From the NCBI GenBank assembly GCA_012838425.1, contig DUPG01000008.1, positions 62,001-126,000 of the forward strand: DNA of 64,000 nt, written 5' to 3'. How positions within the stretch are numbered: the stretch's first letter is position 1; each line of letters starts with the position of its first letter. The stretch is from Clostridiales bacterium (GTDB taxonomy: Bacteria > Bacillota > Clostridia > Christensenellales > CAG-138). A program made the translations under genes and the position numbers. Positions 17,814 to 26,571 of this stretch are shown piece after piece. Below the pieces are notes generated by a model. The model saw only the letters and a program-made list of their open reading frames with translations. It was not told where the DNA came from and did not search any database.

Positions 17814-18353
17814 ATGGAAAAGAATATGAACGAAGTAGAAATAATGGACGCGAGCGCGGTGAGCAGAGCGATAATCCGTATTGCGCACGAAATTATCGAG
17901 AACAATGGCGGCACGGACCAGCTCTGCATAATAGGCATTCACAATAGGGGAGTGCCGTTAGCAAGGCGCATAGTAAATATTATTGAGCGTTCAGAGGGTG
18001 TTAGGATACCCTTCGGTATGCTTGATATTGCCTTCTATCGCGACGATGTAGATATCGAAGGCTTGCCCATCGTAAACTCAACCGATGTGCCTTTCAGCGT
18101 TGACGACAAGCATATCGTGCTGATTGACGATGTAATCTACACGGGCAGAACCGCAAGGGCAGCTATGGACGCGATGATAGACATGGGCAGACCAAAGATT
18201 ATACGCTTTGCAGCTCTCATAGACAGAGGGCATAGAGAACTTCCCATATGCGCGGACTTTGTAGGTAAAATTGTGCCTACCTCGCGTTCTGAACGCGTTA
18301 ATGTCAAGCTGGTAGAAACCGACGATGTTGACGGAGTGAGCATTACTAAGTGA
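17814..18353 (+). CDS. pyrR: PyrR bifunctional regulator / uracil phosphoribosyltransferase
   Basis: 179 aa. PyrR binds pyr mRNA when UMP is high and promotes attenuation; it also has UPRT activity. The PRPP-binding motif is VLIDDVIYTGRTARAAMDA and the PyrR-specific segment is ALIDRGHRELPI with a C-terminal VPTSRSERV loop. GGAGTAAGCT precedes the ATG. It lies between rluD and mnmG, 23 bases after rluD; no pyrimidine biosynthesis genes are in the window, so its RNA targets are elsewhere. No PyrR-type anti-anti-terminator was seen here. Confidence 0.95.
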   Translation: MEKNMNEVEIMDASAVSRAIIRIAHEIIENNGGTDQLCIIGIHNRGVPLARRIVNIIERSEGVRIPFGMLDIAFYRDDVDIEGLPIVNSTDVPFSVDDKHIVLIDDVIYTGRTARAAMDAMIDMGRPKIIRFAALIDRGHRELPICADFVGKIVPTSRSERVNVKLVETDDVDGVSITK

Positions 18354-20218
18354 GCTTTTCTTCCGATAGAGAATACGAGGCTATCGTATTAGGTGCCGGA
18401 CACGCAGGCTGCGAGGCTGCCTTAGCATTGGCAAGAATGGGGCATAAAACCCTGTGCCTGACAATCAATTTGGAGTCCGTAGCATTCATGGCGTGCAATC
18501 CTGCTATTGGCGGCACTTCAAAGGGGCATTTGGTACGCGAAATAGACGCGCTTGGCGGTGAAATGGGGCTTGCGACAGATGATACAATGATTCAGGTCCG
18601 TATGCTCAACACCGGCAAGGGCGTTGCTGTGCAGTCATTACGCGCGCAGATGGACAAGCGCAGATACCACGAGCGCATGAAATCTGTTATGGAAAACACA
18701 CCGAACCTGCGCTTAATGCAGGGCGAGTGCGCAGAAATTATTGTCAACAATGGCAAAATCGCCGGCGTAAAATGCACCGATGGCACGGTATTCTCTTGTA
18801 AAGCCCTAATAGTAGCTTGCGGCGTATATCTAAAAAGCCGCATACTTATAGGCGAGCATGTAGAGAACATAGGTCCTGCCGGGCTTTCCTCCGCAAGCAA
18901 ACTGTCTGCTTCGCTTGAGGAATTGGGCTTTATTTTGCGCAGATTCAAAACAGGCACGCCTCCGCGCATAAATGGCAGGTCAATAGACTATTCAAAAATG
19001 GTAGTCCAGCATGGCGACGAGCCCATGCACAAGTTTTCATTCTTAACACAAAGCATTGAAAGAGAGCAAACACCCTGCTACCTAACATACACAAATGAGC
19101 GCACACACGAGATAATAAAGAATAATCTGCACCGTTCCGCCATGTATAGCGGGCTTGTTCAGGCGACAGGCACGCGCTACTGCCCGTCAATAGAAGATAA
19201 AATAGTTCGCTTTGCCGATAAGGAAAAGCACCAGATATTCATAGAGCCGGAGGGGCTTACTACCAACGAGAAGTATGTTCAGGGCTTAAGCACAAGCCTG
19301 CCCGGAGACGTGCAGATTGAGGTTTTGCATTCGATTCAAGGGCTTGAGAACGCCGAAGTCATGCGCTACGGCTACGCAATAGAGTATGACTGCATAGACC
19401 CCACGGAGCTTGACATTACATTAGCTTCAAAGCGCATAGAAGGGCTGTACTTCGCAGGGCAGATGAACGGTTCATCAGGCTATGAGGAGGCTGCGGCGCA
19501 AGGCATATTGGCAGGCATAAACGCGGGGCTGTTCTTATCTCAGCAGGAGAGCTTTATACTTACCCGTGCAGACGCCTACATTGGCGTATTAGTAGATGAT
19601 TTAGCCACAAAAGGCACGCAGGAGCCATACAGAATGATGACCTCACGCGCGGAGTATCGCCTGTTGCTAAGGCAGGACAACGCCGATTTGCGCTTAACCG
19701 AAAAAGCGCGCAGAACCGGGCTTATTTCCGATAAACGCTACGATTTGCTTATGCGAAAGCGCGAGGGAATTCAAAAACTTACGGAAGTGTTGAATAGCGT
19801 TGTTCCTCCCTCTCAGGTATTAAACGAGTTCTTGGCGCAAAAGGGGTATTCCCCCGTCGTAACCGGCGTTAAGCTGTATAATCTTTTGAAGCGTGAAAAC
19901 ATAGGCTACACGGATATATTAGGCATTTTCCCCGATTTGCCCGCGTATGAGCCGGAAATATCAGAGCAGGTCGAAATCACAGCCAAGTATGAGGGTTATA
20001 TAAAAAAGCAGCAAGAGCAGGTTATGAGCTTCAACGAGTTAGAGCGCATAGCTATTCCCGAAAACATAGATTATATGAGCATTCATGGCCTGAAAATAGA
20101 GGCAAGGCAGAAGTTCAGTCAAGTTAAGCCCAAAAACTTAGGGCAGGCATCACGCATATCGGGCGTTTCTCCCGCCGATATTGCTGTGCTTTTGGTGAAA
20201 ATCAAGTCATTGAGGTAG
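18350..20218 (+). CDS. mnmG: tRNA uridine-5-carboxymethylaminomethyl modification enzyme MnmG
   Basis: 622 aa FAD protein that, with MnmE, adds the cmnm5 group to U34 of certain tRNAs. The N-terminal FAD fold is VLGAGHAGCEAALALARMG; family blocks include NPAIGGTSKGHLVREIDALGG, RFKTGTPPRI and the GQMNGSSGYEEAAAQG motif. The C-terminal helical domain is complete (SRISGVSPADIAVLL). It uses a GTG start overlapping the pyrR stop by 4 nt. MnmE and RsmG, which often flank mnmG in Bacillota, are not adjacent. A terminator follows after 40 bases. Confidence 0.96.
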   Translation: MSFSSDREYEAIVLGAGHAGCEAALALARMGHKTLCLTINLESVAFMACNPAIGGTSKGHLVREIDALGGEMGLATDDTMIQVRMLNTGKGVAVQSLRAQMDKRRYHERMKSVMENTPNLRLMQGECAEIIVNNGKIAGVKCTDGTVFSCKALIVACGVYLKSRILIGEHVENIGPAGLSSASKLSASLEELGFILRRFKTGTPPRINGRSIDYSKMVVQHGDEPMHKFSFLTQSIEREQTPCYLTYTNERTHEIIKNNLHRSAMYSGLVQATGTRYCPSIEDKIVRFADKEKHQIFIEPEGLTTNEKYVQGLSTSLPGDVQIEVLHSIQGLENAEVMRYGYAIEYDCIDPTELDITLASKRIEGLYFAGQMNGSSGYEEAAAQGILAGINAGLFLSQQESFILTRADAYIGVLVDDLATKGTQEPYRMMTSRAEYRLLLRQDNADLRLTEKARRTGLISDKRYDLLMRKREGIQKLTEVLNSVVPPSQVLNEFLAQKGYSPVVTGVKLYNLLKRENIGYTDILGIFPDLPAYEPEISEQVEITAKYEGYIKKQQEQVMSFNELERIAIPENIDYMSIHGLKIEARQKFSQVKPKNLGQASRISGVSPADIAVLLVKIKSLR

Positions 20219-20258
20219 TCGCTTAAGACTTCGCGACACATATGCCTTTGCATTGTTG

Positions 20259-20283
20259 CGCACTCCTACAAGGGTGCGTTTTT
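20259..20283 (+). terminator. Terminator after mnmG
   Basis: Stem CGCACTC/GGGTGCG (one G-U) with a 6-nt loop, followed by TTTTT. Confidence 0.8.
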
Positions 20284-20299
20284 GCTATTTCAATTCCGC

Positions 20300-20329
20300 T
20301 TGAAACGCATAGCAGAAATGGGATATAAT
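20300..20329 (+). promoter_or_regulatory. Promoter directly abutting the mrnC start codon
   Basis: TTGAAA (20300-20305), 18-bp spacer and perfect TATAAT (20324-20329). The -10 ends 6 bases before the ATG at 20336, so transcription would start at or next to the start codon. Confidence 0.6.
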
Positions 20330-20335
20330 ATTGCT

Positions 20336-20824
20336 ATGTTAGACAAGCATGAAAATTCTATCCATAACACTGTTTGCGACGCATTTTCAGAGGTAAAAAG
20401 CATAGAACCGCGCCTGCTTAGCCCTCTTACATTAGCTTATATAGGCGATACTGTTTTCGACCTGTATATTCGCTCATACCTGCTGCACTTTTCAAACGCA
20501 AAGGTGCATGGGCTGCATATGAGGGCGATAAAATCAGTGTGCGCGCAGGCGCAGGCAAAGGCATATGAGATTATTTCACCAACGCTTTCCGAGGATGAAA
20601 AAACAATATTCAGGCGTGGCAGGAATGCGCACAACAACACATATCCCAAGCACGCTACGATACAAGAATACAAAATAGCAACCGGTCTTGAAACCCTGTT
20701 AGGCTACCTGTATCTTACAGGGCAGGACGCAAGAATGACTGAAATAATGAAGCAGGTGCTCGATTACTTGTTTGAAGAAAAAGAGGGAAAAAAGGGAGAA
20801 AAGGGAGAAACAAAAGATGCCTGA
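20336..20824 (+). CDS. mrnC: Mini-ribonuclease 3 (MrnC)
   Basis: 162 aa. A dsRNA endonuclease made of the RNase III catalytic domain only, used in 23S rRNA maturation. The signature is LTLAYIGDTVFDLYIR (catalytic Asp in GDT) with the second half FRRGRNAHNNTYPKHATIQEY. An upstream in-frame TTG (20282) lies inside the preceding terminator and an ATG at 20318 lies upstream of the -10 box, so ATG 20336 is the best start. It has no ribosome binding site and would give a leaderless mRNA. The C-terminus is an unusual Lys/Glu/Gly-rich tail (EKEGKKGEKGETKDA). It overlaps thyX by 8 nt. Confidence 0.9.
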   Translation: MLDKHENSIHNTVCDAFSEVKSIEPRLLSPLTLAYIGDTVFDLYIRSYLLHFSNAKVHGLHMRAIKSVCAQAQAKAYEIISPTLSEDEKTIFRRGRNAHNNTYPKHATIQEYKIATGLETLLGYLYLTGQDARMTEIMKQVLDYLFEEKEGKKGEKGETKDA

Positions 20825-21578
20825 GAGAAAGCTGAAAGTCAAACTGCTGCAGCACACGCCAAGCCCGCTTGAAACAATAGCGTTGGCGGCAAGGCTGTGC
20901 TATTCCGACAGCGATATAGATTCGCTATACGATAAATCAAAGGGAAGCGCTGAGGATTTCGTAAAAAAGCTTATGAGCTTAGGGCATCTTTCGCCTATTG
21001 AGCACGCGTCATACACATTTGGAATAGAGGGCGTGTCGCGCGCATTGTTAGCGCAGATTACACGCCATAGAATTGCCAGCTTCTCCGTGCAATCGCAACG
21101 CTATGTAAAGCAGGGCAAGGGCGGGCTTAACTACATAATTCCCCCGAAGGTAAAAGAGCTTGGAGAGGAAGAGCGCTTCATAGAGCAGATGAATACGCTT
21201 AGCGAATGGTACTCCGAATGGATAGACAAGGGCTTGGCCGCGGAGGACGCGCGCTTCATACTCCCCAACGCCGCGGAAACGCGCATGATACTCACAATGA
21301 ATGCGCGAGAATTATTGCACTTCTTTTCATTGCGTTGCTGCAACAGGGCGCAGTGGGAGATTCGCAAGCTTGCATGGGCAATGTTAGCATTAGTAAGGCA
21401 AACCACACCGGTTTTGTTCGACAACGCGGGCGCTTCGTGCATAGGCTCCATATGCACCGAAGGCGCTATGAGCTGTAAAAAGCTGAGAGAGATGAAAGAG
21501 CTGTCAAATAGATTAAATGAGCAAATAAAAAATGGCATGAGCTATGAGGAGATAATGCGCTTTGTTGAAGAAGTATAA
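20817..21578 (+). CDS. thyX: Flavin-dependent thymidylate synthase
   Basis: 253 aa. ThyX makes dTMP from dUMP with FAD, NADPH and methylene-tetrahydrofolate. The ThyX motif is present as RHRIASFSVQSQRY, and the C-terminal substrate-binding block is LRCCNRAQWEIR. The ATG at 20817 is chosen because AAGGGAG lies about 9 nt upstream and the protein then begins at the usual place; a longer in-frame extension would read Lys/Arg-rich sequence that belongs to the mrnC tail. No thyA is seen. Its 3' end overlaps the next gene by 17 nt. Confidence 0.95.
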   Translation: MPERKLKVKLLQHTPSPLETIALAARLCYSDSDIDSLYDKSKGSAEDFVKKLMSLGHLSPIEHASYTFGIEGVSRALLAQITRHRIASFSVQSQRYVKQGKGGLNYIIPPKVKELGEEERFIEQMNTLSEWYSEWIDKGLAAEDARFILPNAAETRMILTMNARELLHFFSLRCCNRAQWEIRKLAWAMLALVRQTTPVLFDNAGASCIGSICTEGAMSCKKLREMKELSNRLNEQIKNGMSYEEIMRFVEEV

Positions 21579-22512
21579 AAAATGCATAGTGTTGCTCATA
21601 TTAGCGGGGATAATATTTGCTTGCTTTGGGTGCAATACATTCATAACGATTTATGAGGAAAACACCCAAGCCAATGATTTGCCCCAGCTTCATCCCGACG
21701 ACGGTATCAGGCAAATAGTAACGGGAACACTGTATTATAAGCTGCTTAACACAAACTATTTGGTTCCCGTTCAGCGAGAAATAGATTTGATAGTAAATGA
21801 ACCGTTGTATGAAGCGCTTTTACGCTATTTGTCGCGCAATATGGACGGACCCTCCGCATATGCGAGCGCATTTCCTCCAAATGTTAGGATAATTGAGGTT
21901 TCACAAAGCGGAAATATAATCTATGTAACGCTTAACCAAGAGTTTTTAAGAGCCGAGAACTATGCTTCGGGCAAATACTCAAAAATGCTTGTTGTTTATT
22001 CAATAGTCAACACCATTACAAAATATAAAGAGCAGGTGAGCGTTCAAATACTTGTAGATGAAAACGGCGACGGAGTAGGAGAGCGTATTAGCTACAGCGC
22101 ATTAAGCCTAAGTCCGAGCCTATCCTTAGTAGAGCCGCTTGTATATAACTCGGAAGTCGTTGCCGACGCCGGCAGGATATTAGAGCAGGCTTTTAACAGC
22201 CTTGCTATGCAATTTTTTGATAGAGCGCTGCCCCTGTTCACTGCAACAGAAATGAAAATCGATGAAAACAATCTCAGGGTGTTGTTTGGCTTAGAATACA
22301 AGCTGAAAATGTTCAGTGTAAAGAAAGTAATAACATCTGCGGATTCCTCTGTCGCTTATGTTGAGATAGACGCAGAGTTTCAGTATTACTCAACCGGCGA
22401 AGCTAAGTCCATAGTCATAGATGGGGCGAATGTGCCTATGTATATGGCAGATGGCATATATAAAATCAGCTTTGAAGACTTACTGCGAATTATTGAGGAA
22501 GCACCGCGATGA
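21562..22512 (+). CDS. GerMN-domain lipoprotein, first of a pair
   Basis: 316 aa from a TTG start inside the thyX end; GAGGAG lies 10 nt upstream. The N-terminus KKYKKCIVLLILAGIIFACFGC is a lipoprotein signal with the modified cysteine near residue 24. Residues about 70-170 resemble the GerMN domain (a short LYEALLRYL block, then SGNIIYVTLNQEFL and VVYSIVNTITKY), known from spore germination/sporulation protein GerM. The C-terminal part ends with a small folded region of unknown type. It is paired with the next gene through a 4-nt overlap. The function is probably an exported envelope or sporulation factor; the exact role cannot be told. Confidence 0.8.
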   Translation: MLKKYKKCIVLLILAGIIFACFGCNTFITIYEENTQANDLPQLHPDDGIRQIVTGTLYYKLLNTNYLVPVQREIDLIVNEPLYEALLRYLSRNMDGPSAYASAFPPNVRIIEVSQSGNIIYVTLNQEFLRAENYASGKYSKMLVVYSIVNTITKYKEQVSVQILVDENGDGVGERISYSALSLSPSLSLVEPLVYNSEVVADAGRILEQAFNSLAMQFFDRALPLFTATEMKIDENNLRVLFGLEYKLKMFSVKKVITSADSSVAYVEIDAEFQYYSTGEAKSIVIDGANVPMYMADGIYKISFEDLLRIIEEAPR

Positions 22513-23927
22513 AAAGATTTTTATTGCTTTTCTTAGTGATAATATTGCTTGTATCATCTGCTGCTTGTCAAAGCAATACCTTGCCGCCTATTGACGAGCT
22601 TGAGCCAATGCAACCGCCCGAGAGAACCGAGGTCGCATACGAGTTCAACGCAAAGCTGTATTATATTATGAAGGATTCGGGCGAGCTTTCGCATGAAATA
22701 CACGAGGTGCAAATATATAACGATGAGCCGGTTCTAATAACTATAATGAATAAGCTGCTTGAAAAACCCAAGTACGATTACCACAGAAACCCCATAGACA
22801 GCAGCTATAAATTAGCCGATATTGAGGTTTCGGAAGGCGTCGCCAATGTGTTTTTTGAGGGCGATACATTTAATTCTAACAGCTACTACGATATGAAGCA
22901 GTACATAGAAACACAAGCGGTCATATTGGCTACATTAGAGCCTTTTGGTGTGAACGCCGTCAATGTTTATATTAACGGAGTCGCTCCAAGCTATAAGTCG
23001 TGTCCTGTCGGTTTCGCTGTAAAGCCTGCAGATACGCTCAGCAAGCATATTTCGGATACTATTGACGCTTATACAGATTTCAGCAGTCTAAGCGAGGAAT
23101 CGCCCTTTACAGCCAACTGCGTAATATATGTAAAGGATAAGAGCGGATACTTTTTAGCCAATAAGCAGCATATAGTAATTAAAAACGAAGCGTCGAATGA
23201 AGAGCTTGTCCGTGCGATTTTAGGGCGTTTCTTAAAGCTATACAATGGCGTAGTTTCGCCAGAATTCACTTTTACGAGCATAGAGTCAAACCGGCACTTA
23301 GGCAAATACAACATATCAGTTACCGTAGAGGGCAATATAAGCGATGATTCCGTATTAGAAACTCTAAGGGCAGGCATTGCGCTTACGCTAACGGGCTATA
23401 TTCCCGATTTGCACTATGTAACAGTAATATATGAAAATAGCTCAGTAGCAATTCAGCGCAAGGATTACGCTAAAAAAATAGGCGGTACTGTGAAGGTCTA
23501 TTACCCCTATCTGTTGCAGGATGTTCTAAGCGTTCGTAATATCACTATAAGCAAGGGGCTTGCGTGCTGCACAATAAAAGAATTCATAGAGATATACTTC
23601 GCGAGCTCGGTTGCAAATTACAGCATTTTTACTGGAATGAAAGAGGAATACATATTAGATATTTATGTGAATAACGGAATCGCTGTGCTTGATTTAGATA
23701 AGACCTTTTATGAAGGATTAAGCAAGTACATAAACAACGAAAACAGCATAGTTGATGGCAATGTAAGTGAAAGACTGATTATATATGGCATAGTTAACTC
23801 ATTGACGGAGGTTTATTATATAGATAGCGTACTGTTCTTATGTAATGGAGAAAACATAAAGACTCTGAAAAATGTGTACTTAGGTGCTCCGCTTTATAAG
23901 AATATAGGCTTAATATATGGCGCATAG
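22509..23927 (+). CDS. GerMN-domain lipoprotein, second of the pair
   Basis: 472 aa. Its signal peptide FLLLFLVIILLVSSAAC gives a clear lipobox (SSAAC, Cys at about 20). Two or three repeats of the GerMN-like pattern can be seen: LYYIMKDSGEL, then VEVSEGVANVFFEGDTF-like strands around 95-115, and IYGIVNSLTEVYYIDSVLFLC at the C-terminus. It starts on the ATGA overlap with the previous gene. A related but longer copy of its neighbour, it is probably a diverged duplication. The product should sit on the outer face of the membrane. Confidence 0.8.
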   Translation: MKRFLLLFLVIILLVSSAACQSNTLPPIDELEPMQPPERTEVAYEFNAKLYYIMKDSGELSHEIHEVQIYNDEPVLITIMNKLLEKPKYDYHRNPIDSSYKLADIEVSEGVANVFFEGDTFNSNSYYDMKQYIETQAVILATLEPFGVNAVNVYINGVAPSYKSCPVGFAVKPADTLSKHISDTIDAYTDFSSLSEESPFTANCVIYVKDKSGYFLANKQHIVIKNEASNEELVRAILGRFLKLYNGVVSPEFTFTSIESNRHLGKYNISVTVEGNISDDSVLETLRAGIALTLTGYIPDLHYVTVIYENSSVAIQRKDYAKKIGGTVKVYYPYLLQDVLSVRNITISKGLACCTIKEFIEIYFASSVANYSIFTGMKEEYILDIYVNNGIAVLDLDKTFYEGLSKYINNENSIVDGNVSERLIIYGIVNSLTEVYYIDSVLFLCNGENIKTLKNVYLGAPLYKNIGLIYGA

Positions 23928-23935
23928 GAGAAAGT

Positions 23936-25297
23936 ATGAAGATTGATTTGGCAGTGGCCGAGATAGGTTCAACCACAACGATAGTAAACGCATTCGATGA
24001 TATTTCAGGCGATGCAAGGTTTATAGGTCAGGGGGTAGGATACACAACCGTATTAGAGGGTGATGTACGGATAGGGCTGTCAAACGCCTTTAAGGATTTA
24101 GAAAAGACCTTGGGCGAAAAGATAGAAGCGAAGGAGATGTTCGCTACCTCCTCCGCGGCAGGCGGCTTGAAAATGTGCGTGCATGGGCTTGTGTATGATA
24201 TGACGGTTAAAGCGGCGCACGCGGCGGCATTGGGTGCAGGCGCAATAGTAAAATTAGCCACGGCGGGCAAGCTGCATGACTATGATATAGATGAAATTCG
24301 CGATATTGCTCCGAATCTTATACTCATAGCGGGCGGAACAGACTACGGCGAAAGGGAATGCGCTTTGCACAACGCAAGGCTTATAGCAAAAAGCGGAATA
24401 AACGTGCCTGTAATATACGCAGGCAATGTGCAGAACCAAAAGATTATAGCGCAAATATTCAGAGAAGCGAATGTGCCTTGCTATATAGTTGAAAATGTAT
24501 ATCCTAAGTTAGATTTACTGAATATCGAGCCTACAAGGCGCAAAATTCACGATGTGTTCGAGGAGCATATTATTAAGGCGAAGGGAATGGAGCATGTAAG
24601 GGATATGGTTAACGGTCCCATTATACCCACGCCCGGCGCTGTTATGGAAGCCGCCAAGCTATTGTATGAGGATATAGGCGATTTAGTCGTAATAGACATA
24701 GGCGGCGCTACGACGGATGTTCATTCGGTGTCATTAGGCTCAGAGGCTATTGCTTCTATTCAAACAACGCCCGAGCCATTTGCAAAGCGCACGGTTGAGG
24801 GTGATTTAGGGCTTTTTGTTAATGCCCGCCATGTTATAGAAAGCATAGGTAAGGATAAGCTTGAAAGAGAGCTGTCCTTAGACATTGATAAAGAGCTCGA
24901 AACCTACACGCCCATACCCCAAACAAGTGCGCATACAAAAATTGCGCAGCGATTGTGTGTAGAGGCAGGCGTTAAGGCTTTTATGCGCCACGCAGGCTCT
25001 CTGCGCTATGTATATACCCCCTCAGGCAGACAGACATTAGCTGAGGGCAAGGATTTAACGCTTGTTAAGTATGTAATAGGCACAGGCGGCGCGTTGACAA
25101 GGCTTCCTGAAAGGGAAAGGCTGTTGCGTGAGATAGCAAACTGCAACGCAAATGGCACCATGCTGGCTCCTGCGCCTGATGAAGCAGAAATACTGTTCGA
25201 TGATGACTATATATTCGCCTCTGCCGGAGTAATCGCTAAGAAATATCCGCAGGCGGCATTGAAGCTGATGAAGAACAGCATGAAATGGAGGAATTAA
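23936..25297 (+). CDS. GlmL/MutL-family ATPase (reactivator of B12-dependent mutases)
   Basis: 453 aa. Family members (GlmL/MutL) belong to the actin/Hsp70 ATPase fold and accompany glutamate mutase or D-ornithine aminomutase, probably exchanging damaged cobalamin. The fold motifs are visible: AEIGSTTTIVNAF (phosphate 1), SSAAGGLKM, LILIAGGTDYG and VVIDIGGATTDVHSV (phosphate 2), with the C-terminal GTGGALTRL (adenosine). GGAGAAAGT precedes the ATG, 8 bases after the lipoprotein gene; nrdR begins 1 base after its stop. No mutase subunit is nearby, so either the partner is elsewhere or the protein does something different. Confidence 0.85.
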   Translation: MKIDLAVAEIGSTTTIVNAFDDISGDARFIGQGVGYTTVLEGDVRIGLSNAFKDLEKTLGEKIEAKEMFATSSAAGGLKMCVHGLVYDMTVKAAHAAALGAGAIVKLATAGKLHDYDIDEIRDIAPNLILIAGGTDYGERECALHNARLIAKSGINVPVIYAGNVQNQKIIAQIFREANVPCYIVENVYPKLDLLNIEPTRRKIHDVFEEHIIKAKGMEHVRDMVNGPIIPTPGAVMEAAKLLYEDIGDLVVIDIGGATTDVHSVSLGSEAIASIQTTPEPFAKRTVEGDLGLFVNARHVIESIGKDKLERELSLDIDKELETYTPIPQTSAHTKIAQRLCVEAGVKAFMRHAGSLRYVYTPSGRQTLAEGKDLTLVKYVIGTGGALTRLPERERLLREIANCNANGTMLAPAPDEAEILFDDDYIFASAGVIAKKYPQAALKLMKNSMKWRN

Positions 25298-25298
25298 C

Positions 25299-25769
25299 AT
25301 GAGGTGTATTTATTGCAACTGCGCTGAAAGCAAGGTAGTGGATTCGCGCTCTACTGATGACGGCACAGTTATTCGCCGCAGGAGAATGTGTGTTGAGTGC
25401 GGACGCAGATTCACAACCTATGAAAAGATAGAGGAAGTCCCGTTCGTGGTAATCAAGCGCAACGGCTCAAGGCAAACCTTCAGCACGAGCAAAATTCTTG
25501 CAGGCATTAAAAAAGCCTGTGAAAAGCGCCCTATTCCTATAGAGCTGCAGCACAAGGTAGCCGACGATGTGGTCAGAGAGCTATTAAGCACAGTTGACGA
25601 CCAAGAGGTTGAGTCGTCAGTTATAGGCGAATATGTAATGCGTCACTTGAAGGAGTTAGATGAGGTAGCGTATGTGCGCTTTGCCTGTGTGCACCGTCAA
25701 TTTAAGGACATAAATACCTTCATGGACGAGCTGAAAGTATTGTTGAAAGAGCAAGATGAAACAAAGTGA
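25299..25769 (+). CDS. nrdR: Transcriptional repressor NrdR
   Basis: 156 aa, the normal length. NrdR senses ATP/dATP and represses ribonucleotide reductase genes. The N-terminal zinc ribbon uses C3, C6, C31 and C34 (MRCIYC ... MCVECGRRFTTYE), followed by the ATP-cone (VVIKRNGSRQTFSTSKIL). No ribonucleotide reductase genes or NrdR boxes are evident near it. Its stop overlaps the next gene by 14 nt. Confidence 0.97.
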   Translation: MRCIYCNCAESKVVDSRSTDDGTVIRRRRMCVECGRRFTTYEKIEEVPFVVIKRNGSRQTFSTSKILAGIKKACEKRPIPIELQHKVADDVVRELLSTVDDQEVESSVIGEYVMRHLKELDEVAYVRFACVHRQFKDINTFMDELKVLLKEQDETK

Positions 25770-26571
25770 TTACACCGTTTCTGTGAAAAACGGCGTCGGA
25801 ATAGTGTTTTCAAATGGGTTAGAGGTTGCGCATGGCTACACTACGCGTTTAGGTGGTGTAAGTCAGCCGCCCTTCGACGCGCTAAATCTGGGCTGGAACA
25901 GAGACGAGCCTAAGGAGAATATCAGGAGAAATTATGAGCTGCTTTGCGACGCGTTCGGCTTAGCTATTAACAGCTTAGTATTGGTTAATTACAAGCATGG
26001 TACGAATGTGCTTGCTGTAGATAAGCGTTATTGCGGCAGCGGAATAATAAGCAAGCCTTTACCCGAATGCGACGGGCTTGTTACTAACGATGAAAGCGTG
26101 GTATTAGCAACTCTCCATGCCGATTGTGCCTGCTTATTCGTGTATGATAGCGCAGCAAGGTGTATAGGTATCGCCCATGCGGGCTGGCGCGGAATATTCG
26201 GGCGTATTGGCGCAAAATTAGTTGAGAAAATGGCAGAGCAATACGACTCAAAAGCGCATAATGTAAAAGTTGCAATTTCACCTTGCATATGCGAAAATTG
26301 TTACGAGGTAGATAGGAGCTTGGCATTTGAGTTCGAAAAGGAATTTAGGCGCAATGATGTATCCTTACCTCACACAAACCCCGAAAAAGCCTATTTGAAC
26401 CTGCGCCTTGCGGCAGAGCTGCAGTTTTTAGACTGCGGCATACTAAGGGAGAATATTTACCATATTTCCTGCTGCACATATGAGAATGAAGAGCTGTTCT
26501 ACTCATACCGCAGGGACGATAAAAAGGCAGGGGCGAGCGCAGGCTTCATAACATTGAGGAGAAACACATGA
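25756..26571 (+). CDS. pgeF: Peptidoglycan editing factor PgeF (laccase-domain/YlmD family)
   Basis: 271 aa, family DUF152. PgeF-type enzymes hydrolyse wrongly incorporated muropeptide precursors; other members act as purine nucleoside phosphorylases. The zinc-site histidines and cysteine are visible: KHGTNV, TLHADCACLFVYD and IAHAGWRG. The C-terminal CCTYENEELFYSYRRD block is typical. It overlaps nrdR by 14 nt and the next gene by 4 nt. In many Bacillota this gene sits beside ylmE-sepF; here those two are 26 kb away. Confidence 0.92.
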   Translation: MKQSDYTVSVKNGVGIVFSNGLEVAHGYTTRLGGVSQPPFDALNLGWNRDEPKENIRRNYELLCDAFGLAINSLVLVNYKHGTNVLAVDKRYCGSGIISKPLPECDGLVTNDESVVLATLHADCACLFVYDSAARCIGIAHAGWRGIFGRIGAKLVEKMAEQYDSKAHNVKVAISPCICENCYEVDRSLAFEFEKEFRRNDVSLPHTNPEKAYLNLRLAAELQFLDCGILRENIYHISCCTYENEELFYSYRRDDKKAGASAGFITLRRNT

